Shown here one piece after another: positions 43,521 to 52,096 of a stretch of 64,000 bases of DNA. Location: assembly GCA_905221605.1 (NCBI GenBank), contig CAJNDS010000001.1, forward strand, positions 3,174,749-3,238,748. Reading direction: 5' to 3'. Position numbers and translations under genes: made by a program. The notes beneath the pieces are model-generated. The model made no database searches and had not been told where the DNA came from. It worked only from the letters and a program-made list of their open reading frames with translations. Numbering within the stretch: position 1 is the first letter of the stretch; the number at the start of each line of letters is the position of its first letter. The stretch comes from Symbiodinium natans (Eukaryota; Sar; Dinophyceae; Suessiales; Symbiodiniaceae).

Positions 43521-45097
43521 GGGGGGGGGGGGGGGGGCAACTAGTAGGCCAGTGCATCTCACTCCCCCACCGCAGACGCCAGGCGAGTATGTTTGGGCGG
43601 ACGGACGACGCTTTAACGGAGAGCCCTTGCCTCAATCTTGGCTGGCCTTGATATCCCCCGCGTTTTTTTTGGGGGTGGGGGGGACAGAGGGCAATATCTA
43701 TATGATTTGTATACATATATATGTATATTTATATGTACTGATTTATGTATTTAAAAATATGTATAAAGAAAAACATACATATAGGACATATATATATATA
43801 TATACATACTACATATATTATGTACATACATATGCATATACAAATCTATACATATATATATATACATATATATATATACACATGTATATATGTATGTTAT
43901 CGCTATGTACACACGTACATACATACACATGTCCACTGTACGTTATGCATAACTGCGATAGCAGATAGACCGGTAGATACTTGAAGGTTCATGGTACTTG
44001 TAAGGGGTCTAAAAGTACCCTAAATGAGGGTCAGAGGCATAATTGCCCTGCTTATAGCCCTTCTTGTGGCTACACACGAACCTACAAGTAGTGGGGGGGA
44101 GCAAGACAACCCCAAACCCCAAACACCCTAAACCCCAAACACCGTACACCCCAAACACCCCCAACCCCCCAAACACCCTAAACCCCCAACACCCTAAACC
44201 CCAAACACCCTAAACCCTCAACCTAAACTCCAAACACCCTAAACCCTATACCTAAACTCCAAACACCCTAAGCCCCAAACACCCTCAACCCCAAATACCT
44301 AAGTTGTAAAAAAACTCTAAACCCTAAACCCTAAACCCTAAACCCTAAACCCTAAACCCTAAACAGAGGCACGGCCTAGTTGAACAGAGCCGCTTCGTGA
44401 CGAGAGCCCCAGCTCGGAGCATCCCTGAGGTGGGTGGCAAACCAGATGCATGGTACAGGCCGGACGTAGGGTTCAGGGTTTAGGGTTTAGGGTTTAGGGT
44501 TTAGGGTTTAGGGTTTAGGGCCTTTGGGTTTAGGGCCTTTGGGTTTAGGGTTTAGGGTTTAGGGTTTAGGGTTTAGGGTTTAGGGCCTTTGGGTTTAGGG
44601 CCTTTGGGTTTAGGGTTTAGGGTTTAGGGCCTTTGGGTTTAGGGTTTAGGGTTTAGGGCCTTTGGGTTTAGGGTTTAGGGTTTAGGGTTTCGGGCCTTGG
44701 GTTTATGGGTTTAGGGTTTATGGGTTTGCATGTGTTGATGCCAAGTTCTTGGGCAACCCTTAGGACTTCTCAAGGATGGGGGGTCCCGTTCCCACACGAA
44801 CCTGACTCTAGCTCTAGCTAAGGAGGCGTGGGGGGGACCCCACCCTCGAGGGGCGTGTTATCTTTCAAGCCTATTCGGTATTGCGTGGACGCCAACCAAA
44901 CCCTAAACCCGAAACCCTAAACCCTAAACCCGAAGCCTACACCCTAAACCCTAAACCCTAAACCCTAAAGCCTCACCACCAAGCAGGCACGTTCACTTGG
45001 CCGGACGGCCGCTCCTATGAGGGCGAGTTTTGCTCTCAGAGTTGTCTTTTTTTCTCGGCCACAGGGTGTGTGTGTATACATATATACACATATATTC

Positions 45098-45128
<31 letters not shown>

Positions 45129-47400
45129 TGTGTGTATGTATGTATGTATTTATGTATCATGTCCATATATGTATAACATATATATATATATATGTATGTG
45201 TGTACGGGAAGAGAGCTCGGACATGAAGACCTGTTAGGACTCCAGGGTGCTTGCACTGCTGCGCAAGCGAAAGTCCCCCGAGTTGTTCGCGGCCATTCAT
45301 ATCGAGAACCCCCCCCCAACCCCCCCCCCCCTCTCCCCGGGCCCCAACGAAAAGGAATTATTATCATCAACCCCCTAAACTTTATCAGCAGACCCTAAAC
45401 CCTAAACCCTTAAATGACCAAGGTATTGCTATGACAAGAAGCATGGAGAAGGAACCTTCCAATGGTCCGACGGTCGGAGGCCGCAGGGCTAAGCTACGAT
45501 TCCCAAAGATGCCCTTGCCCTAAACCCTAGAACCCTAAACCCTAAACCCTAAACTCCCAAAACCCTAAACCCCAAACCCTAAACCCTAAACCCGCAGAGA
45601 GCTGAGAGCTAAGCTGAGCCCTTAAGCCTTCCACACAAGGGCCGCGAAAGGCCTTCACCATCTGGTAAGTCTCAAGAAGGCGTCAGTCTCATGGTTTAGG
45701 GTTTAGGGTTTAGGGCTGGGGGTTTAGGGTTAGTCTCAAAAGGCGTCTCTCACATTTATTAATGGGTGCGCAGAAAATCAGCAGCCTGAAAACTACGCAC
45801 TTCATCCAGGGTCCTGTCGCCCGGAAGGAACAGCGGGATGTTTCTCACTGTTTCGGAAGTTGCTGGTTCAGGGATTTGAAGTCTTGGGGGAGCATCTAGC
45901 ATTTGTGTGGTGCTTTGCGCGGTTTGTGTAAGGCAGCTGGCCGTTTCTCTTCAGCTTCTTGTTACAAGAGAGCTGAAGCAGAGTGCTAGGACCTAAGCCC
46001 TACATTATCCTATGCTTTGTTGTTCATTTCAGGCCAGCTTAACGAGGCCATGACCCCAAACCCCACGTATACTTAAATACATCATACAAACGAAAGCGAG
46101 AGAGAGACATGGGTTTAGGGTGGGTTATGGGAGAGGATGGGGCCATTCATGAAGCCCGAAAGTTCTGGAACAACAGCTTGAGTAGGAAGCACACACGCAT
46201 TCCCCAAGCCCTCAATCAAACCTAAACCCTAAAACCCCTCAACCCTGCCACAGGTACATAGGCCAGTGGAAAGATGGCCAGCAGAACGGCCGGGGAGTGT
46301 TCCGGAAGGCCGACGGCCGCGTCCCAAGGAAAGGAATGTTTGGGGTTTCGGGTTTGGCTCTAGGGGTTATGAGAGTTTCCGGAACCATGAACGAAGAACC
46401 AATCTGACCCTAAACCCTGAGCCTGTGTTCCTTAAGCCTATAGGCCCTCAGCAGCCTGCATCATTACAGCCTACGCCTAAAGTCTACACCTTTCTTGAGA
46501 TTGAGGATGTCGTGCTTTCGGGTCTAGATTTTTGTTGGGAGGTTTGAGGTTGTGTACGTAATGTTGTACCTGCTTTAGTGTTGGGCCCCCCCCTCCCCTG
46601 TTGTTGTCCCTGTTGCACGGTCCACGGGATTTATATGAAAGTAATAGAAGGGAGTTCAGATGTGGTTAAAAGGGGCAGCGATGCCCGGCAATCTTTTTTA
46701 AAGGTGCGCCACGCGGGAATTTTCACAAGGCACCCGGACGATTTGACTTTATTGAGGATCCCAACGCGCGTCCTCAAACAGTCAGGGTGTCCTGAATAGC
46801 CCGGCCAATATGACTTGATGGAGGGGGCCCGCACTAAACCAGGTACAACATTAGGGACTGGGGTTTGTTGCATGCGTGGGTTTCGTAGTTTTGGCCCATA
46901 TAGCGTAGAAAAGAAGGAAGCGTAGCTTACAGTAGGTATTGCTAGATTTTTTGTTTGTTTGGGGGGGGGGGGTATGTATGTATGTATGTATGTATGTATG
47001 TATGTATGTATGTATGTATGTATCTATGTATATATATATATATGTAAACATGTATGTAGGATAGTCCCGGCAGACCCTGAAACCTGTAGTGGCTCGTAGT
47101 GGATCGGTGTCAGAGCTGTGCTTCTAGCAATAAGGGCACAAGGTCTGCGACTCCATCAGAACTGACGGCGTTAAGTTTTCCGTCCGGAGCAGGCTAAACC
47201 CTAAACCCTAAACCCTAAACCCTAAACCCTAAACCCTAAACCCTAAACCCTAAACCCTAAACCCTAAACCCTAAACCCTAAACCCTAAACCCTAAACCCT
47301 AAACCCTAAACCCTAAACCCTAAACCCTAAACCCAAGCATGCCGCCAAGGTTCAGAGGAGGACGGCGTCTGGGCGGATGGCAAACTAACAAGAAAGTCGA
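37150..47400 (+). CDS. MORN-repeat protein gene, about 15 mini-exons
   Basis: Short exons spread over 10 kb can be spliced in frame into a chain of MORN repeats (YxGxWxxxxxHGxGxxxxxDG). Exons: 37150-37170, 37611-37662, 38571-38626, 39013-39077, 40241-40305, 40983-about 41037, 41682-41722, 42378-42440, 43272-43330, 43583-43622, 44430-44458, 44987-45026, 45423-45479, 46254-about 46328, and perhaps 47350-47400. Junction phases agree for every pair except around 41037/41682 and after 46328. Seven of the donors are GC and the others GT, all acceptors are AG, nearly always followed by G. Introns of 250-1200 bp consist largely of telomere-like arrays and TIR elements. At least eight repeats are present; the 5' and 3' ends are not fixed. 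MORN proteins commonly bind membranes or scaffold the cytoskeleton, and some carry kinase or SET domains, but none is seen here. Confidence 0.88.
37611..37662 (+). CDS. MORN gene exon, GVSVADLEYRPEFIYPDG
   Basis: Acceptor GATGCTCTCCAG. The exon ends CCAGATG|GC with a GC donor. Together with the next exon it completes FIYPDG-SSYTGQW. Confidence 0.7.
38571..38626 (+). CDS. MORN gene exon, SSYTGQWNKSKREGDGIQ
   Basis: Acceptor ATGCGCCCAG; donor ATTCAG|GCCGC (GC), phase 0 to the next exon. YTGQW and REGDG are the Y-x-G-x-W and H/x-G-x-G halves of one repeat. CCCTAAA precedes it and TTTAGGG follows. Confidence 0.85.
39013..39077 (+). CDS. MORN gene exon, VWKDGERYSGGWVADLFHGK
   Basis: Acceptor CCTCGGAG, donor GGGGAG|GTGCCC (GT, phase 2). 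It joins as FHGKGR-FEHQNGDFYEGDF. CCCTAAA array (38828-38998) upstream, TTTAGGG array (39108-39318) downstream. Confidence 0.9.
40241..40305 (+). CDS. MORN gene exon, FEHQNGDFYEGDFVAGAAHG
   Basis: Acceptor GTGTGGCCAG; donor GCAAAG|GCAGG (GC, phase 1), which joins to TYQQVGG as HGKG-TYQQ. CCCTAAA upstream, TTTAGGG array 40319-40400 downstream. Confidence 0.9.
40983..41037 (+). CDS. MORN gene exon, TYQQVGGAIYTGEWQQDL
   Basis: Acceptor CTGGCGAG. The frame gives AIYTGEW. The donor is not canonical: sequence reads GACTTGCAAAAC, and spacing to the HG of the next exon suggests a cut within GACTTGC. Arrays on both sides are TTTAGGG here. Confidence 0.7.
41398..41514. mobile_element. Family D TIR element with C/A and T/G homopolymer arms
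   Basis: CTACTACTTGCTTAAG, then C11 A12 at the left and T15 G12 with GTTCTTAGCAAA at the right; arms pair over about 40 bases. It lies within a MORN-gene intron. Confidence 0.85.
41682..41722 (+). CDS. MORN gene exon, KHGFGEEVWPDGTR
   Basis: Acceptor GAGGATCAG, donor GGGACCAG|GCCAAG (GC, phase 2). It joins to the next exon as WPDGTR-YAGNYEM, a canonical repeat boundary. Confidence 0.8.
41735..41820. mobile_element. Family I TIR element
   Basis: Left end GAGTAGGTAACCTCTAACCT, right end AATTGAAAGGTTTAGC, TA microsatellite inside. Related copies at 48486-48572 and 51127-51215. Confidence 0.5.
42273..42396 (+). repeat. 27-bp direct repeat bracketing a telomere-like array at a MORN exon boundary
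   Basis: AATGAAAGGTATGCTGGGAA... at 42273-42299 recurs at 42370-42396 with one change (TGC against TAC). The 70 bp between are TTTAGGG-derived. Each copy contains AG|GTATG, so both could act as the acceptor boundary and the first also as a donor. Only the second copy continues as the MORN exon. Confidence 0.9.
42378..42440 (+). CDS. MORN gene exon, YAGNYEMGEKSGHGELTWAD
   Basis: Acceptor AATGAAAG, donor GCGGATGG|GTGGCT (GT, phase 2), joining as TWADG-SSYRGGF. The Tyr of YEMGEK is Cys in the duplicated fragment at 42281. Confidence 0.9.
43272..43330 (+). CDS. MORN gene exon, SSYRGGFLRKQIHGEGELT
   Basis: Acceptor GAACACAAG; donor TTAACCA|GTAGAC (GT, phase 1). It continues into the next exon as HGEGELT-SEYVWADG. 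Confidence 0.88.
43374..43539 (+). repeat. Poly-G and GT microsatellite in a MORN intron
   Basis: Poly-G at 43368-43380, (GT)n at 43490-43519, poly-G at 43520-43537, all within the 252-bp intron 43331-43582. Confidence 0.9.
43583..43622 (+). CDS. MORN gene exon, EYVWADGRRFNGE
   Basis: Acceptor GACGCCAG, donor AACGGAGA|GCCCTT (GC, phase 2). It joins to the next exon as FNGE-WVANQMHGTG. Confidence 0.85.
43700..43925 (+). repeat. TA/ACAT-rich intronic DNA
   Basis: TATATA and ACATACAT runs; Tyr/Ile/His-rich open frames here are artefacts. Confidence 0.85.
43978..44092. mobile_element. Family B TIR element
   Basis: ATACTTGAAGGTTCATGGTA at the left and ACACGAACCTACAAGTAGT at the right are inverted; GTACCCT inside as in other copies. 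Confidence 0.7.
44100..44365 (+). repeat. ACCCTAAACCCCAAAC field ending in CCCTAAA
   Basis: CCAAACACCCTAAACCC units of mixed length at 44110-44300 and a clean CCCTAAA array at 44318-44365. Confidence 0.85.
44430..44458 (+). CDS. MORN gene exon, WVANQMHGTG (29 nt)
   Basis: Acceptor ATCCCTGAG, donor GGTACAG|GCCGG (GC, phase 1). Joining gives NGE-WVANQMHGTG-TFTWPDG, a textbook repeat, which is strong support for this very small exon. Confidence 0.8.
44467..44725 (+). repeat. Composite repeat: TTTAGGG runs punctuated by CCTTTGGG
   Basis: TTTAGGG units alternate with GGGCCTTTGGG at least six times from 44519 to 44665, a higher-order pattern. Confidence 0.9.
44987..45026 (+). CDS. MORN gene exon, TFTWPDGRSYEGE
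   Basis: Acceptor CACCAAGCAG, donor GAGGGCGA|GTTTTG (GT, phase 2). It joins to YCYDKKHGEG. CCCTAAA precedes it. Confidence 0.92.
45085..45205 (+). repeat. TATG/TATA microsatellite in an intron
   Basis: (TATG)n 45101-45150 and (TA)n 45178-45195. Confidence 0.9.
45423..45479 (+). CDS. MORN gene exon, YCYDKKHGEGTFQWSDGR
   Basis: Acceptor AATGACCAAG, donor GGTCGGAG|GCCGC (GC, phase 2). It joins as SDGRR-YIGQWKDG. Confidence 0.92.
45490..46253 (+). other. MORN intron: CCCTAAA and TTTAGGG units, unique DNA
   Basis: CCCTAAA at 45517-45594, TTTAGGG at 45693-45730, unique DNA to 46215, short C-strand units before the next acceptor. Confidence 0.6.
46254..46328 (+). CDS. MORN gene exon, YIGQWKDGQQNGRGVFRKAD
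   Basis: Acceptor CCTGCCACAG. The donor is either CGGCCGC|GTCCC or CCCAAG|GA; the latter GA donor would join in frame to 47350 (FRGGRRLGGW). Confidence 0.88.
46960..47055 (+). repeat. Poly-G and TATG microsatellite
   Basis: Poly-G at 46961-46972 then (TATG)n to 47028 and TATA. Confidence 0.9.
47191..47334 (+). repeat. Clean CCCTAAA array, about 20 units
   Basis: Uninterrupted units just upstream of a MORN-like island. Confidence 0.95.
47350..47400 (+). CDS. Possible last MORN exon
   Basis: Two frames are of interest after CCGCCAAG or GGTTCAG: FRGGRRLGGWQTNKKVDQPL or EDGVWADGKL. Both look MORN-like. Frame and end not resolved. Confidence 0.45.
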
Positions 47401-47442
47401 CCAACCTCTGATGCGATGCCATCTTCACATGCTGGTTTCCGA

Positions 47443-47535
47443 TCTTGGGGGTACCTGATTGGGGTCCTTATCAGAAGTGAATCCTACTATTTGGGGTTTA
47501 GATTTTCGGCGTCCCCTATTGTCGGAAACCCAAGA
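47443..47535. mobile_element. Family C TIR element, reverse orientation
   Basis: CTTGGGGGTACCTGATTGGG, ATCCTACTATTTGGGG and GTCCCCTATTGTCGGAAACC are the complements of landmarks in the copies at 50265 and 53574. Confidence 0.7.
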
Positions 47536-48245
47536 TCGCACGTGGTCAGAATCTCCTCATCCCGGAGCCGTGTACCATGAACCTCACCAGGTACTGCAAT
47601 CGATTCAACACACGCCTAGGAACAAGCAGCTTTTTTGTTGAAATTTCGAACACTTGCGTTCGCGTGTCCACAGCTTCAGACAGTGACAGGACGTTGCTGA
47701 GCAAGGGTCCTGCACTTCGGTGTCAGTTTGTGGGTTAGGGTTTAGGGTTTAGGGTTTAGGGTTTAGGGTTGAGGGTTTAGGGTTTAGGGTTTAGGGTTTA
47801 GGGTTTAGGGTTTAGAGGGGTTGGGAAGCCCACAGCTGCTCCATACGAGCTGAAGATGCCTGCCTGGCTTTCTTCTTGGGTTTTGCGCTGCTTCCCCCTG
47901 TCTCCTCCATAAAGCCAATGCTTGTCGAATATTGGGGGCCTGAATATCTAGAATAGAGCCTCGGGGGGTTCTATGGTACAAGTGTAAAGGATCATAAGGG
48001 AATTCTGTTCGTAATTGTTCCGCCCCCTCTATTCGGCTAAGTTTGGGGTTCTTTTTCGGTTTTTTTTTTTCAGGTATCGGGCCTCCAGCATTCTGACTCG
48101 ACAACGTGGTAGTTCCCACAGCGACGGCAGATGACGTGTCTGCATTCGAGCACTTGTTGTTGTACATGCATGAGGCTCATCTGATGTATGTAGGGAGATA
48201 CAACATGCACTGTTTGGATACTCGTAGGTCAGAGTGGGTGCTCTT
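47536..48245 (+). other. Unique DNA with a TTTAGGG array
   Basis: Array 47733-47817. Minus frames at 47805-48167 are open but run into the array; no gene is supported. A poly-T run at 48059-48070. Confidence 0.4.
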
Positions 48246-48485
48246 GCATCGAACTATAACCTTAAACCCTAAACCCTAAACCCAAAACCCAAAACCCAAA
48301 ACCCGCACGAGCTCCTGGACCTGCTAAGCTACTTCTTCATGCCATCATGCGTACCACTCGAGCACGTGTGAACAAGCAAAGGCCTTTTTGCCGTGAAACG
48401 CTGCACATGGTTTCGGGATAATATTTGTATTTAAGGTTCTAAGGGGAGTATATAGGCAGTTCCTGACCAAGATGAAGAACTTAGT

Positions 48486-48572
48486 AGTAGAGTAGGTAAC
48501 CTTTAACCTTTGTAGTAAAATCCCCTTCGCATCCCAAAGGTTAACCTTGAAAATCACCAGGTTACCGGACAA
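48486..48572. mobile_element. Family I TIR element
   Basis: GTAGGTAACCTTTAACCTTT at the left, CAAAGGTTAACCTTG and CAGGTTACC at the right. Confidence 0.6.
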
Positions 48573-49429
48573 CTAAGGTTTCGGGAAGAAGGGCCCTTCT
48601 GTAATGTCATAAGCATGTTGTTCTCGCTAGATGGTGGAGCTTACATGCGGAAGCAAGCTTGCAAGCGCATGGCGTGTTCCCACACCACTAGTTCTGCTGT
48701 TTTGTTGCTGTGAGTCGGGTCTCCAGGTCAGGCTGGCATGCAGGCTTCCAGGTCGTTGTAGGTGTGACGCCAGGGTTTATGTCTTAGGTTAATGTCCTAG
48801 GGGCTTCAAGAAGAGGAGACAATCCGGCAGCGCCTCGTGGAGGGCCCGTCGAGTGCTGGCAGGTAGCGCAGCGGATGCCATGTCGACTGTCCTTTGAAAG
48901 GGCCGAAGTCGAGGCGTTCAGTTGAGATGAAGATACGATGAAGATGCGTGTTGGTGCGTGCAAGAAGGCGCCTGCACCAATTGCATTGCATTTTAGGGGT
49001 CGGGGCTGGAATTGCCCTGCTAAAGCATTCGGTTTGAGACAACCCTCAACTCTGAACCCTAAACCCTAAACCCTAGCCCTAAACCCTAAACCCTATACTT
49101 TATCCTCACACCCTTACCCCTAAACCCTCAAACCTGCTCCGCAGTTCTCGCCCTCCCTGTCTCGCAGTTGGCTCACAAGTGGGGCAGGGCCACGATCCCT
49201 CGGTCCATGTTCCGCCTGCGTCTCGTGCCTTTGCCCAATCTGTAGGTTGTTGTGGGGGGGGGGGGGTACAGTGGTTTTCGGGTTTAGGGGTTTGGGTGTA
49301 GGGTGTTGGGGTTTCGGGTTTAGGGGGAGAACTCACCTAGACCGACTTCATCCTTCATTCAGTAAAGTTTCTCAAGCATTAAACCCTAAACCCTAAACCC
49401 TAAACCCTAAAGCGCGGCACATTGCCAAG
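48573..49429 (+). other. Unique DNA with short arrays, no clear gene
   Basis: CCCTAAA at 49058-49095 and 49380-49410; poly-G at 49255-49266; G-strand variants at 49276-49326. Confidence 0.4.
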
Positions 49430-49490
49430 GAGGGACGCTGAAACGAAGTTCACCGTCATGCCGTGGCAGGGGATCCAAGCTTGTGGAGGG
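49430..49490 (+). CDS. Exon island, RDAETKFTVMPWQGIQACGG
   Basis: Acceptor ATTGCCAAG; the frame runs into GGAGGG|GTTAGGG, where the first telomere-like unit gives the donor. CCCTAAA on the left, a long TTTAGGG array (49492-49650) on the right. Family unknown. Confidence 0.5.
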
Positions 49491-49491
49491 G

Positions 49492-49650
49492 TTAGGGTTT
49501 GGGGTTAGGGTTTAGGGTTTAGGGTTTAGGGTTTAGGGTTTAGGGTTTAGGGTTTAGGGTTAGGGTTTAGGGTTTAGGGTTTAGGGTTTAGGGTTTAGGG
49601 TTTAGGGTTTAGGGTTTAGGGTTTAGGGTTTAGGGTTTAGGGTTTAGGGT
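49492..49650 (+). repeat. TTTAGGG array, about 22 units
   Basis: Nearly uniform, two TTAGGG units. Confidence 0.95.
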
Positions 49651-49757
49651 TTTGGCTTCTGTAGGTCAACAGGTTTGGTGTTTAGGGTACTCAGATAGAC
49701 CCTCGAGATTCTGAGGGGCTGCGTCTCCAGGTTTCTCTACAAGGTTGAAACCACTTG

Positions 49758-50004
49758 CTACTATTTGCTTAAGAACCACCCCCCCCCCACCCAATAAAAG
49801 AAAAAATAATAAAATAAATCCATAGAAAACAGTAGTCCTTGTATTGCCCTTTTCAGGAAGAGTATTTCTTAATTTTATGTCCCTAAACCCTAAACCCTAA
49901 ACCCTAAACCCTAAACCCTAAACCCTAAACCCTAAACCCTAAACCCTAAACCCTAAACCCTAAACCCTAAACCCTAAACCCTAAACCTCTTAAGCAAATA
50001 GTGG
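49758..50004. mobile_element. Family D TIR element containing a CCCTAAA array
   Basis: CTACTATTTGCTTAAGAACC at the left and CTTAAGCAAATAGTGG at the right pair. About 15 CCCTAAA units (49882-49987) fill the right half, directly against the right TIR. Confidence 0.85.
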
Positions 50005-50082
50005 CTCGTGGAACCCATGGGGTCCATCGAAGCATGCCCCTGGCAACCCTAGCATGCTCCCGCCGCGGCCACAAGCAGAACT

Positions 50083-50217
50083 TGTGGTTTAGGGTTTAGG
50101 GATAGGGGTTTAGGGTTTAGGGTTTAGGGTTTAGGGTTTAGGGTTTAGGGTTTAGGGTTTAGGGTTTAGGGTTTAGGGTTTAGGGTTTAGGGTTTAGGGT
50201 TTAGGGTTTAGGGTTTA
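50083..50217 (+). repeat. TTTAGGG array after a short island
   Basis: The array begins CTTGTG|GTTTAGGG. The 78-bp island between it and the family D element at 50005-50082 may be an exon, frame unclear. Confidence 0.9.
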
Positions 50218-50264
50218 GTTGACGGTGTATTTAACAAACAACACATTGATTAGGGGGTTTGAGT

Positions 50265-50385
50265 ACGTATATATGGGGGTTTACGAAAATAGGGGACCTC
50301 CAATATAGATCCCCACACAGTAGGATCCCCTTGTAATCAGGACCCCAATAAGGTACCCCTAGTTTCGGCAACCCACATACATAAC
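50265..50385. mobile_element. Family C TIR element, well preserved
   Basis: TATATGGGGGTTTACGAAAA, then TAGGGGACC at the left; GGTACCCCTAGTTTCGGCAA with CCCACATA at the right; AATATAGATCCCC and CAGTAGGATCCC inside. Confidence 0.8.
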
Positions 50386-50924
50386 CTATTCCAAGCAAAG
50401 ACTGCTCGCGTACGTCAATCAACGCCTGAATCCTTCTGATTCGGGGTTTGGGGTTTAGGGCTTAGGGTTTAGGCTTATGCTTTAGGGTTTAGGGCCAGTT
50501 TAAGGTGTCGCAGTGCACCCCTGACGCCTGAAGCACTGAACCCCAAAGCCGAAGCCCAGAACAAAAGTCAATAAGAAGCCCTCTTCTTTTGGGGGCTTTT
50601 CCGGGCGTTTACAAGTACCTGGATTTTGGAGTACCATACTTTAATGTTTTTTTGGTCCTGGGCTCCTACTAATAAAAAAGATATACTTGTTTTCCAGGGT
50701 CTACTCCACAGTAGGGGTACGTTCCCTAACCCTGAACCCCTTAGTAGCCCCAGAGCCCATCTAAGTGAACTCTAATTTCATTGGCGTTTCGGAACCCCAA
50801 TGGTTGGGGTCAAGATCGTAGTCGTCGTGTCATGTATAGCAAAAGATCGGCCTACTCCGCAGTACGGTGGTAATACAGCAATGTGCACACTCGCTGGTAG
50901 GGCCACTGCAATGTCTACAGGTTT
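50386..50924 (+). other. Unique DNA, no clear gene
   Basis: Isolated TTTAGGG units at 50440-50475; otherwise nothing supported. Confidence 0.4.
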
Positions 50925-51045
50925 AACTACTTGCTTAAGAACCCCAAAAGAATAATTAACCCATAATCCCTATACTACCCTTAATAAGGAAGAACATTCT
51001 TTTCTTTAGTTTTTTTTGGGGGGGGTTCCCAAGCAATTAGTAGTT
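50925..51045. mobile_element. Family D TIR element
   Basis: AACTACTTGCTTAAGAACCC and GGGGTTCCCAAGCAATTAG, TAGTT. The interior ATAATCCCTATACTACCCTT matches that of the copy at 17112. Confidence 0.85.
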
Positions 51046-51126
51046 AAAGCCCTTGAAGCAGACAGAACATTCCTCAAGCCCCGGGGGCCCCACTTCCTGC
51101 CATCTGCTAGAGCCCATCTGCAAGAC

Positions 51127-51310
51127 TTAGTAGCTAAGTGAGTACACTTTACACTTTTTTGGATACTCTAATCCCCTATAGAACTGAAAGTGTAGACGTT
51201 TGAGGGGCTTATGAACTCAGCAACGAAGAAGAGACGCCCTAGTTGGAGGTTCATGGAGGGTTATAAGTAGGGTTATAAGTACCCTATGTAAGGTTATAAG
51301 CATAGTTGCC
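51127..51310. mobile_element. Family I and family B elements, adjacent
   Basis: Family I-like ends at 51131-51200 (AGTACACTTTACACTTTTTT, CTGAAAGTGTAGACG) and the family B left end at 51240 (CTAGTTGGAGGTTCATGG) with ATAAGTAGGGTTATAAG inside. Confidence 0.5.
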
Positions 51311-51469
51311 AGACTCAACCCTACCCCTAAACCCTATAGACCCTGGGCTACGTAAATCCAAACTCTCAACTCCGTGCCAGGAGCACGCGCTTCCTGCTCT
51401 TGGCCAGCTGTTGGTTTCTGGCCGATGCCTCGTTGCCTGCGAGACATGTGCCCAATTTCAATAGAGTAT

Positions 51470-51590
51470 AGAGGTCGGAATCATTACGAAGAGTATTCCC
51501 TTACTGTCTGTATATAGGTGTACTGGAAGAACCCCCCAAACCCTGTCCTATTTATTAGGGGCCCCTATGTTACGCAGTTCCTTAACAAGA
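51470..51590. mobile_element. Family E TIR element
   Basis: GGTCGGAATCATTACGAAGA, GTATTCCCTTA at the left; CCCCCCAAACCCTGTCC, TATTTATTAGGGGCCCC at the right. Copies at 59680-59810 and 60280-60372. Confidence 0.75.
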
Positions 51591-52096
51591 CCCCAGTGAA
51601 GTCTCGCCGCATGCCAAACACATCTTTCAGACGGTCACCGACAGAAGGTATAGCGTCACGTTTCCGTGCTCCCAAGGAGACCCAGACGTACTTGCCTCCT
51701 TATTGCTGGCTAATGTAGGATGCAACGTCAAGGCGATTTTTTCCCAGATGTTGAGCGCAAGTATCTTGCTGTTGAGAGGGTATTGTAAGAGCAGGAAGAC
51801 GACGAGGCACGCCCCTCTTCTCACTCGCTCCACCTCTCACTCTGTCTCTCTCTCCATCCCTCTCTCATTTGTCTTCTCCTTTCTGTTACTCCTTCAGTTT
51901 TGCAGATGAGGGTTAAAATGGTGCGTATGGCCTCGACTATTGTTGCCTCCTCCGCCGCTTGAGCTCAGATTGTAGACTCAGACGACACCAATACGTTTTT
52001 GATTCTTCATGGCTGCTTCGATGACTCAGCAAGATTTGGAGGACATCTACTCCGTCGCGTTTGGCGCGAAAGTTCGAAACACCTTCCTCCAGTTCC
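51591..52096 (+). other. Unique DNA with a CT-rich tract
   Basis: CT-rich 51828-51900. Open plus frames at 51518-51718 and 51703-51909 have no recognisable content. Confidence 0.35.

Noticed and set aside
48345..48572. Minus-strand 75-residue protein
   Set aside because: Much of the frame is a family I TIR element.
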